A DNA stretch of 6,482 bases from an uncultured Pseudomonadota bacterium. GTDB lineage: Bacteria > Pseudomonadota > Gammaproteobacteria > Burkholderiales > Thiobacillaceae. Positions 1-5,489 of this stretch are shown in pieces. Location: positions 1 to 6,482 of the forward strand of contig CAISDD010000081.1 of the NCBI GenBank assembly GCA_903883985.1, written 5' to 3'. Every line of letters starts with the position of its first letter. The stretch's first letter is position 1. The notes below the pieces were generated by a model. That model was not told where the DNA came from, did no database searches, and was given only the letters and a program-made list of their open reading frames with translations. Made by a program: the position numbers and the translations under genes.

Positions 1-20
1 GTGCATGCTGCATTGCGTTG

Positions 21-43
21 TTCGGGACGCTGGAGCGTCCGAA
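21..43. repeat. Hairpin sharing the ACGCTGGAGCGT core
   Basis: GGACGCT (25-31) pairs with AGCGTCC (34-40) around GG. An alternative fold bulges G25 and pairs TTCG (21-24) with CGAA (40-43) outside a 6-bp stem. The core ACGCTGGAGCGT at 27-38 is repeated 28 bases later at 55-66. It is part of the same repeat cluster as the hairpin at 48-73, and the cluster may continue beyond the left window edge. No gene is visible in 1-209. Confidence 0.7.
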
Positions 44-47
44 ACTG

Positions 48-73
48 CGTTCCCACGCTGGAGCGTGGGAACG
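48..73. repeat. 12-bp perfect hairpin with GG loop (dispersed palindrome)
   Basis: CGTTCCCACGCT (48-59) pairs perfectly with AGCGTGGGAACG (62-73) around a GG loop. Its apical 12 bases, ACGCTGGAGCGT (55-66), are identical to those of the hairpin just to the left at 27-38, while the outer stem differs. On the plus strand it is followed by ATAAATAAATTT, an A/T-rich stretch but not a T run. It resembles dispersed palindromic repeats of gammaproteobacteria and betaproteobacteria. Confidence 0.78.
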
Positions 74-111
74 ATAAATAAATTTGGTTTGCCACCGGTC
101 TCCTTCACCCT

Positions 112-134
112 ACCCTCTCCCGAAGGGAGAGGGT
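112..134. repeat. 10-bp hairpin with GAA loop
   Basis: ACCCTCTCCC (112-121) pairs with GGGAGAGGGT (125-134) around GAA. This C-rich/G-rich palindrome type, preceded by CACCCTACC, is familiar as a dispersed intergenic repeat in many proteobacterial genomes; that statement is from memory. No T tract follows on either strand. The following stretch to 140 links directly to the next hairpin. Confidence 0.75.
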
Positions 135-140
135 TCCACC

Positions 141-163
141 CCCTTCCCCCTCCGGGGGAAGGG
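141..163. repeat. 10-bp perfect hairpin, C-rich/G-rich arms
   Basis: CCCTTCCCCC (141-150) pairs perfectly with GGGGGAAGGG (154-163) around a TCC loop. It begins 46 bases beyond the ybhR stop in transcript order and is the first strong structure in the operon's 3' region. It could stabilise or end the message, but no T run follows on the minus strand, so I do not call it an intrinsic terminator. It closely resembles the neighbouring hairpin at 112-134 in composition and spacing. Confidence 0.75.
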
Positions 164-209
164 CCGGGGATGTGGGTCTGCGCCGGCAGCTTAATCACGT
201 AGTGCGGCC

Positions 210-1319
210 TCAATACATCCGGTGCCGGAACAGCCAACTGGCCAGGCCCAGGGTTACCACGCCGATCACGGCCATGGGCCACAACTGGTCGATGAGTACG
301 TCGAAGCCGGCACCTTCCAGGAACACCTTGCGCAGGATCACCAGGAAATAGCGCAGGGGGTCGATCAGGGTGATGAGTTGGACCGCTTCCGGCATGTTGG
401 CGATGGGGGTGGCGAAACCGGACAGGATCACCGCCGGCACCATGAACAGGAATGCGCCCAGCAGGCCTTGCTGCTGGGTCACCGCCAGGGAGGAGATAAG
501 CAGTCCGGCGCCCACTCCGGACAGCAGGAACAGGGTCAGGCCGCAGTAGAGTGCCGGCAGGCTACCAAGCAGGGGGACGTGAAACCAGAGTGTGGCGATG
601 AGCAGGATCGCCGTGGCCTGGACGATGCCAATGAGGAAGCCAGGCAGGGCCTTGCCTAGCAGGATTTCGCCCGGGCGCATGGGGGTCACCAGCAGTTGAT
701 CGAAGGTGCCCTGTTCCCGTTCCCGTGCCACGGTCAGTGCGGTCACCAGCATGGTTACCACCAGATTGAGCATGCCGACAATGCCAGGAATGAAGAACCA
801 GCGGCTCTCCAGGTTTGGGTTGAACCAGGCCCGGGTCACCAGCGCCGCGGGTGGCCCTTGCAGGCCGCGGGCGGTGATCCAGTCTCGGTTGAAGCGGTCC
901 ACCATGTCGCGCACGTAGCCCAGGGCGGCCATGGCGGTGTTGGAATTACGCCCGTCGACGATGGCCTGTAGTGACGCTGTCCGTCCCGACAGCAATTCGG
1001 CGCCGAAGCGCGGGCCGATGTGCACCACCACCAGCACCTGGCGTGCGTCCACCAGGGGGGCAATCTCGCCCTCGGCGGAGAGTACCGCCACCCGGTGAAA
1101 TGCCGGCGCCCCAGCGAAGACGGCCTCCATGTCGCGCGACACGGCGCTGCGATCCTCGTTGTAGATGGCGTAGGGGATATGTTTCAGGTCGAAGGTGGCG
1201 GCGTAGCCGAACACCAGAAGCTGGATCATGGGCGGCACGATCAGGGTCATGCGGCTCTTGGGATCCTTGAACAGGGCCAGGAATTCCTTGTGGACCAGGG
1301 CGAGGATGCGTTGCCACAT
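210..1319 (-). CDS. ybhR: ABC-2 type permease, YbhR-like inner-membrane subunit
   Basis: This is the second channel subunit of the exporter, with 369 residues against 368 in E. coli YbhR. The N terminus, MWQRILALVHKEFLALFKDP, leads into a first membrane helix at about 25-43. A periplasmic domain follows with AIVDGRNSNTAMAALGYV (119-136) and AWFNPNLESRWFFIPG (164-179). Further membrane segments lie at about 175-197, 219-243, 250-276, 284-305 and 345-363. The cytoplasmic block AREREQGTFDQLL (198-210) is the ABC-2 E-x-E motif, and LLISSLAVTQQQ (273-284) and VILSGFATPIANMP (297-310) are close to E. coli YbhR as I recall it. The start ATG 1319 follows GGTGGAG; the upstream GTG at 1352 would add eleven residues not expected in the family. 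It is separated from ybhS by 156 bp carrying a palindrome, unlike the overlaps elsewhere in the operon. It is the last gene before the hairpin cluster at the left edge. Confidence 0.93.
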   Translation of the reverse strand: MWQRILALVHKEFLALFKDPKSRMTLIVPPMIQLLVFGYAATFDLKHIPYAIYNEDRSAVSRDMEAVFAGAPAFHRVAVLSAEGEIAPLVDARQVLVVVHIGPRFGAELLSGRTASLQAIVDGRNSNTAMAALGYVRDMVDRFNRDWITARGLQGPPAALVTRAWFNPNLESRWFFIPGIVGMLNLVVTMLVTALTVAREREQGTFDQLLVTPMRPGEILLGKALPGFLIGIVQATAILLIATLWFHVPLLGSLPALYCGLTLFLLSGVGAGLLISSLAVTQQQGLLGAFLFMVPAVILSGFATPIANMPEAVQLITLIDPLRYFLVILRKVFLEGAGFDVLIDQLWPMAVIGVVTLGLASWLFRHRMY

Positions 1320-1327
1320 GTCAGTTA

Positions 1328-1334
1328 CTCCACC
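1328..1334 (-). promoter_or_regulatory. Ribosome binding site of ybhR
   Basis: On the minus strand GGTGGAG lies eight bases before ATG 1319. It selects this ATG over an in-frame upstream GTG at 1352. Because ybhR does not overlap ybhS, it needs its own initiation site, and this one looks adequate. Confidence 0.7.
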
Positions 1335-1371
1335 GGGAATCGCGCGAAGCACGATGCATGAAACGGGCGGT

Positions 1372-1443
1372 CGGTAGGGCAGAACGCACAGCGGTTCCGC
1401 CAGCGTGGCTGGCGGATCGGCCTGTCGGCCATCTGCCCTACTG
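1372..1443. repeat. Nested palindromic element between ybhS and ybhR
   Basis: Outer arms GTAGGGCAGA (1374-1383) and TCTGCCCTAC (1432-1441) are perfect inverted repeats; adding one G-T and one C-G pair extends them to 1372 and 1443. Inside lies a 9-bp perfect stem, TCCGCCAGC (1396-1404) with GCTGGCGGA (1408-1416), closed by a three-base loop, and beside it a weak GGCC/GGCC pair (1419-1430). The layout (terminal inverted repeats around an inner hairpin, no coding capacity) resembles REP-like or miniature palindromic repeats found between genes in proteobacteria. The YbhR start with its own ribosome site lies about 50 bases downstream in transcript order. Whether the element moves, stabilises mRNA or stops part of the transcription is not visible here; there is no T tract, so a simple intrinsic terminator is unlikely. 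Confidence 0.75.
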
Positions 1444-1475
1444 CCGGTTGGAAGCGATTCATTTCAGGGTGTGCC

Positions 1476-2603
1476 CTAGTCCAGTCGTTTGCGCGACTTA
1501 TGCCAGGTGATGCCCAGGAAGATGGCGGCCATCAGCACCAAGGCCAGGGCGTTGGGCAGCACCACTGACCAGACATCGCCAGCCAGGAACAGGGTCTGGA
1601 CGATTGCGACGAAATAGCGGGCGACGATGACGTGGGTGACCACCTGGACGCCGGGCGGCATGCTGTCGATATCGAAGATAAACCCGGATAGCAGGAAGGC
1701 GGGCAGGAAGGTGGCGATGATGGCGATCTGGCCGGCCACGAACTGGTTGCGTGCCAGGGTGGAGATGGTCAGTCCCATCCCCAGTGCAGCCAGCAGGAAC
1801 AAAGAGGCGCAGACCCACAATACCCAGAAGGAACCGCGCAGGGGCACATCGAAAAGGCCGACGGCCAGACCCACGGTGAGCAGCATGCCCCCGGTACCCA
1901 GGGCGAAATAGGCGAACAGCTTGCCCAGGAGAATCTCGTTCATGGTGGCCGGTGTCACCAGCAGGGCTTCCATGGTGCCACGCTCCCACTCACGGGCCAT
2001 GACCAGGGCGGTGAGCAGGGCGCCGATCAGGGTCATGATGATGGCCACTAGTCCGGGCACAAGATAGTTGCGGCTGCGCAGTTCGCTGTTGAACCAAACC
2101 CGTTGTTGCAGTTGCACCGGCGTGATCAGGTCCATGCCGCGCTGTCCCGCCCAGCGCGTGAGCCACGCGCCCCATGCCCCGGTCACGTAGCCCTGGGCCA
2201 GGCGGGCGGTGTTGGCATCGACGCCGTTGACGATGACCTGAATAGGAGCGCCGTTGGGCCTGCGCAGGCGTTCTGCGAAGTTCTCGCGCAGGTGCACGAT
2301 GGCGTTCACCCGGCCTTGGCGCAGGGCCACATCTGCTTCTGCCATGCTGGTCATCCGGATCGGTGCGAAATAGTGGCTGGCCTCCAGACTGGCGAAGAAA
2401 TCAGCGGTGTCGGCGGAGTGCGACTCCGCGACCAGGGCCACCGGCACATGATCCGCATCCAGAGAAACACCGTAGCCAAAGAGTATCAGCAGGAAGATGG
2501 GCATGACGAAGGCGATGGCGATGCTGCTGGGGTCGCGCACGATCTGCAGGAACTCTTTCTTCACCAAGCCGGCCAGGCGCATGCTAGCCCCCCCTCGCTT
2601 CAT
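1476..2603 (-). CDS. ybhS: ABC-2 type permease, YbhS-like inner-membrane subunit
   Basis: This is one of two channel-forming membrane subunits of the exporter, with 375 residues against 377 in E. coli YbhS. It starts with an amphipathic stretch, KKEFLQIVRDPSS (15-27), then a first membrane helix at about 27-46 (including LILFGYGVSLD). A large periplasmic domain of about 130 residues follows, with VIVNGVDANTARLAQGYV at 123-140. Five more hydrophobic segments lie at about 181-202, 226-250, 258-280, 289-309 and 348-367. The cytoplasmic E-x-E block AREWERGTMEALL (203-215) and the loop LLSGFIFDIDSMP (304-316) are hallmarks of ABC-2 permeases. The C terminus, TWHKSRKRLD, closely resembles E. coli YbhS from memory. 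The start at ATG 2603 is backed by AAGGAG and the four-base overlap with ybhF. Partnering with YbhR as a heterodimer is inferred from gene order. Substrate is not readable from the sequence. Confidence 0.93.
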   Translation of the reverse strand: MKRGGASMRLAGLVKKEFLQIVRDPSSIAIAFVMPIFLLILFGYGVSLDADHVPVALVAESHSADTADFFASLEASHYFAPIRMTSMAEADVALRQGRVNAIVHLRENFAERLRRPNGAPIQVIVNGVDANTARLAQGYVTGAWGAWLTRWAGQRGMDLITPVQLQQRVWFNSELRSRNYLVPGLVAIIMTLIGALLTALVMAREWERGTMEALLVTPATMNEILLGKLFAYFALGTGGMLLTVGLAVGLFDVPLRGSFWVLWVCASLFLLAALGMGLTISTLARNQFVAGQIAIIATFLPAFLLSGFIFDIDSMPPGVQVVTHVIVARYFVAIVQTLFLAGDVWSVVLPNALALVLMAAIFLGITWHKSRKRLD

Positions 2604-4348
2604 GCCGCCTTCTCCTTGTTGGCGTTGCCTTCCACCAGATGGATGAAGGCGTCTTCCATGCTGGGTTCGGGGTTCGCGGCGGTGCGGGCCAGCAGCTTGA
2701 TGGCGCCGGGCTCGCCGGTGGCAAGGATGCGGCCGGCGGCCATGATGGCCAAGCGGTCGCAGTATTCCGCCTCCTCCATGAAATGGGTGGTCACCAGCAC
2801 CGTCACCCCGGCCCGGGCCAGGGCGTTGATGCGCTGCCAGAATTCGCGCCGGGCCAGGGGGTCGACGCCGGACGTGGGTTCGTCCAGGAACAGGATTTCC
2901 GGCCGGTGCATCAGCGCGCAGGCCATGGCCAGGCGCTGCTTGTAGCCTAGTGACAGGTCGGCGGAGAGCTGGTCGGTTTGCGCCGTTAGCTCGAACTCGG
3001 CCAGGGCCCAGGCCAGGCGCTCCTGCTGTGCGCGGCGGCCGAGGCCGTAGGCGCTGGAGAAAAACACCAGGTTCTGGGCCACGCTGAGATTGCCGTAGAG
3101 GGAGAACTTCTGCGACATATAGCCGATGCGGCCGCGCGCCGTGGAAGCCGCGTGGCGCAAGTCCAGGCCCGCCACCTGGAGGCTGCCGGCGCTGGCGGGC
3201 AAGAGGCCGCAGAGCATGCGGAAGGTGGTGGACTTACCGGCGCCGTTGGCTCCCAGCAGGCCGAATATCTCGCCACGCTGAACCTGAAAACTGACCCCGT
3301 CCACCGCCCAGAAGTCGCCGAAGCGGCGGCGCAGGCCGTCCACCCGGATCACCGGGCCGTCGCCCGCATTTCCTGCGCCGACTGCCGCGTCCATGTTTCG
3401 GCCGGCGCTGCCGGCCGGCACGCTGCGGCGCAACAGGTCGATGAAGCCGTCCTCGAAGCGGGGCGGTAACGGCCGCACTTGCGCTTGCGGCAAGCCCGCG
3501 TGACTCAGCACCTGCGCGACGTCGGAGTCCGCCGCTATCACCAGGCGTACGTGCTCGCCCTGGACCAGTGCGTCCACCACCCCAGGTTGGCCGTCCAGGG
3601 CCGCCTGCATGTCGCGGTTGCGTTGCCCGGGGCGGGTCACCGCCCAGGTGCGTCCGACCATGCGCGCGCTCATGGCAGTGGGAGGCCCCTGGTCCAGCAC
3701 CCGGCCTTCATGCAGCAGGACCACTGCGGCGCAACGTTCGGCCTCGTCGAGATAAGCGGTGGACAGCAGCACGCTCATGCCCTCTTTCTGCACCAGGCGG
3801 TCGACGATGACCCAGAGTTCGCGCCGGGAAACCGGGTCCACCCCCACCGTGGGTTCGTCCAGCAACAGCAGACGCGGCGCCCGCACCAGGGTGCAGGCCA
3901 GTCCCAGCTTCTGCTTCATGCCGCCGGACAAGCGCCCGGCCAGCCGGCGAGTAAAGGGGGCCAGACCGGTCATGTGCATCAGTTCGCCATAGCGCTCGGC
4001 GCGCTGCGAGCGCGGCACGCCCTGGAGGTCGGCGTAGAGGTCCAGATTCTCCTGGACGGTGAGGTCCTCGTACAGACCGAAGCGCTGCGGCATGTAGCCC
4101 AAGGCGGCCTGCACCGCCAGGGAATCCAGTGTGGCATCCAGGTCCAGCACATGGATGCTGCCGGCATTGGGCACCAGCAGGCCGGCGGCCAGGCGCATCA
4201 GGGTGGTCTTGCCGGCCCCGTCCGGGCCGATCAGCCCGGTCACCCGCCCAGGCTCGATGGCGAAGCTCACCCCGTCGAGTGCCTGGATGGTGCGCCCGCC
4301 CGCAGTGAAGGCCAGGGCCAGGTTGCGGGCTTCCAGCACCGGACTCAC
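2600..4348 (-). CDS. ybhF: Tandem fused ABC transporter ATPase (two nucleotide-binding domains), YbhF type
   Basis: This cytoplasmic ATPase would power export through YbhS/YbhR. The 582-residue chain, close to the 578 of E. coli YbhF, holds two complete ATP-binding domains. Domain 1 has Walker A GPDGAGKT (41-48), Q-loop MPQ (86-88), signature LSGGMKQ (140-146) and Walker B LLLLDEP (160-166); the usual switch histidine is Ala198 (STAYLDEAE). Domain 2 has Walker A GANGAGKS (366-373), Q-loop MSQ (411-413), an altered signature LSLGYKQ (465-471), Walker B ILFLDEP (485-491) and a normal switch His522 (TTHFMEEAE). The linker ends domain 1 with PPRFEDGFIDLL (295-306), echoed at the C terminus by PSMEDAFIHLV (562-572). 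The start is GTG 4348, giving a GTGA overlap with the ybhG stop; there is only a weak ribosome site, and no ATG lies between it and the Walker A motif. The stop overlaps the ybhS ATG by four bases, so translational coupling is likely. RbbA/YhiH is the nearest alternative family, but it carries a fused membrane domain absent here. Confidence 0.94.
   Translation of the reverse strand: MSPVLEARNLALAFTAGGRTIQALDGVSFAIEPGRVTGLIGPDGAGKTTLMRLAAGLLVPNAGSIHVLDLDATLDSLAVQAALGYMPQRFGLYEDLTVQENLDLYADLQGVPRSQRAERYGELMHMTGLAPFTRRLAGRLSGGMKQKLGLACTLVRAPRLLLLDEPTVGVDPVSRRELWVIVDRLVQKEGMSVLLSTAYLDEAERCAAVVLLHEGRVLDQGPPTAMSARMVGRTWAVTRPGQRNRDMQAALDGQPGVVDALVQGEHVRLVIAADSDVAQVLSHAGLPQAQVRPLPPRFEDGFIDLLRRSVPAGSAGRNMDAAVGAGNAGDGPVIRVDGLRRRFGDFWAVDGVSFQVQRGEIFGLLGANGAGKSTTFRMLCGLLPASAGSLQVAGLDLRHAASTARGRIGYMSQKFSLYGNLSVAQNLVFFSSAYGLGRRAQQERLAWALAEFELTAQTDQLSADLSLGYKQRLAMACALMHRPEILFLDEPTSGVDPLARREFWQRINALARAGVTVLVTTHFMEEAEYCDRLAIMAAGRILATGEPGAIKLLARTAANPEPSMEDAFIHLVEGNANKEKAA
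2612..2617 (-). promoter_or_regulatory. Ribosome binding site of ybhS, inside the end of ybhF
   Basis: On the minus strand AAGGAG stands eight bases before the ATG at 2603, within the last codons of ybhF. It is the strongest Shine-Dalgarno sequence of the operon. It decides in favour of ATG 2603 over the later in-frame ATG at 2582, and it supports coupling across the ATGA stop/start overlap. Confidence 0.8.
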
Positions 4349-5373
4349 TTCGCGTCTTTGCAGGGTTCCGAGCCTGTCGCCGGAAGCATCTGGTCCAGGC
4401 GGATGGCCACGTTGGCGGGCATGCCCAGGCGCAACTGTTCCTGGCCCTCGCACACGAAGATGCGAGCCTGGTACACCAGGCTGGCACGCACTTCAGTGGT
4501 TTCCACCGCCTTCGGCGTGAACTCCGCACTGGGGGAGACGTAGCCGACCCAGGCCCGGTAATGCCGGTCCGGGTGGCTGTCGCTGCTGACCGTAGCCCGC
4601 GCCCCCACCGGTACCCGGCCCAGTGCCGTCTCCGGCAGCCAGGCGCGAACCCAGACCGGATCAGTGAGGGCCAGGGTGAACACCGGTTTGCTGGGTGTAG
4701 CCATGTCGCCGGGTTCCAGGATACGGTTCTCGACGATGCCGTCGGTAGGCGCGTGCAACTGGCCTTCCTGGATATCCCGCTGGATCACGGTCACCGCCGC
4801 CTGGTTCGCAGCCAGCGTGGCGCGGGCTGCGGCGACGTCTTCCTGGCGCGGCCCCAGTTCCACCAGTCGCAGGCTTTCCTCCGTCGCCTTCAACTGGGCC
4901 TGGGCCCGGTCCATGGCGTAGCGGGCGCTGTCCGCCTGTTGTTGGGAGACGAAGTGCTGGCCCACCAGGTCCAGTTGCCGCAGGTAGAAGGCATGGGTCT
5001 CCGCAACCGCCACGCGGGCCACGTCCCGTTGCGCGCGCGCCTGGGCGATCTCCTCAGGCCGGGAACCAGCCTGGAACCGGGCCACGACCTGCTGCTGCGC
5101 CGCCGTCTGGGCCCGGGCCTGGACCTCGCTAAGGTGCAGCCGTTCGGTGTCCAGGGTGGCGAGCAACTGTCCCTTCTTCACCCGGTCGCCTTCCCGCACC
5201 AGCATCTGGTCGATGCGTCCGTTGCCGTTGAACGCCAATTCTACCTGGCGGATGTCCACGTTGCCGTGCAGCAGCAGTTCGGTCTGGCTTGGGGCCACAT
5301 GCTGCCGAGACCACCAAGTCACCGCAGCCACGGATGCAATCACGGGAATGACTAAGAAAAGTTTCGGCTTCAT
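4345..5373 (-). CDS. ybhG: HlyD/AcrA-type periplasmic membrane-fusion protein of the YbhGFSR exporter
   Basis: This is the periplasmic adaptor of an ABC efflux pump, anchored in the inner membrane and expected to link the permeases to a TolC-like outer-membrane channel. The 342-residue protein has an uncleaved-looking anchor at residues 5-21 behind MKPK. A first lipoyl half lies around 52-75 (GRIDQMLVREGDRVKKGQ), then a long Ala/Gln/Arg-rich coiled-coil hairpin at about 78-200, a second lipoyl half around 206-234 (APTDGIVENRILEPGD), and a beta-barrel domain containing GYVSPSAEFTPKAVET (277-292). The two coiled-coil arms carry matching motifs, RPEEIAQARA (105-114) and RQEDVAAARA (176-185). HGNVDIRQVELAF and the FTPK block match E. 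coli YbhG (332 aa) as I remember it. I chose ATG 5373 because GAAGG lies four bases upstream; an in-frame TTG at 5391 has no such site. The stop overlaps the ybhF GTG start by four bases. Confidence 0.92.
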   Translation of the reverse strand: MKPKLFLVIPVIASVAAVTWWSRQHVAPSQTELLLHGNVDIRQVELAFNGNGRIDQMLVREGDRVKKGQLLATLDTERLHLSEVQARAQTAAQQQVVARFQAGSRPEEIAQARAQRDVARVAVAETHAFYLRQLDLVGQHFVSQQQADSARYAMDRAQAQLKATEESLRLVELGPRQEDVAAARATLAANQAAVTVIQRDIQEGQLHAPTDGIVENRILEPGDMATPSKPVFTLALTDPVWVRAWLPETALGRVPVGARATVSSDSHPDRHYRAWVGYVSPSAEFTPKAVETTEVRASLVYQARIFVCEGQEQLRLGMPANVAIRLDQMLPATGSEPCKDAK

Positions 5374-5489
5374 TTCGCCTTCAAGGTTCAATGATTACGG
5401 GGCCGGTGTTCGTGGATCGTACGACGTCGGGCTGGGGAGGGAAGCTTGGTGGCCGAGCATCCGGGCCGAGCGGAGTGTGGCTCTTACGG
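5374..5489 (-). promoter_or_regulatory. Intergenic gap before ybhG, presumed operon promoter region
   Basis: These 116 bases separate the fcl stop from the ybhG start and are the only place in the window where a promoter for the exporter operon could sit outside a gene. I see no convincing sigma-70 promoter: TACGAT on the minus strand (5421-5416) fits a -10 box only partly and its upstream partner is poor. Around it lies an 8-bp perfect palindrome TCGTACGA (5417-5424), which could be half of an operator or chance. An 8-bp direct repeat GGCCGAGC occurs at 5451-5458 and 5464-5471, close to the fcl stop. No hairpin with a T tract marks the end of fcl, so read-through from fcl remains possible. 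Confidence 0.4.

Noticed and set aside
21..73. Possible CRISPR repeats (two similar units 28 bases apart)
   Set aside because: Only two imperfect copies of a short palindromic core exist, with no uniform spacers and no cas genes. Dispersed palindromes explain it better.
112..163. Intrinsic transcription terminators after ybhR
   Set aside because: The stems are strong, but neither has a T tract after it in the direction of transcription, so they are listed as repeats with a possible 3'-end role.
5..202. Plus-strand open frame of 65 codons at the left edge
   Set aside because: It runs straight through four hairpin repeats, and its peptide is only the translation of those repeats. No ribosome site or family resemblance is seen.
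1350..1352. Upstream GTG start for ybhR
   Set aside because: ATG 1319 has GGTGGAG at good spacing and its N terminus matches the family. The GTG start would make this ribosome site part of the coding region.
2103..2945. Plus-strand open frame of 280 codons opposite ybhS and ybhF
   Set aside because: No motif or ribosome site supports it, and it spans the boundary of two well-supported minus-strand genes.
3479..4543. Long plus-strand open frame (354 codons) opposite ybhF and ybhG
   Set aside because: Its product is rich in His, Gln, Gly and Ala with no recognisable domain, as expected of an antisense shadow in GC-rich DNA. The minus strand here encodes clear ATPase and adaptor motifs.
5389..5391. 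Upstream TTG start for ybhG
   Set aside because: It would add six residues, has no ribosome site, and is a rare start codon. ATG 5373 has GAAGG before it and gives a normal membrane-anchor N terminus.
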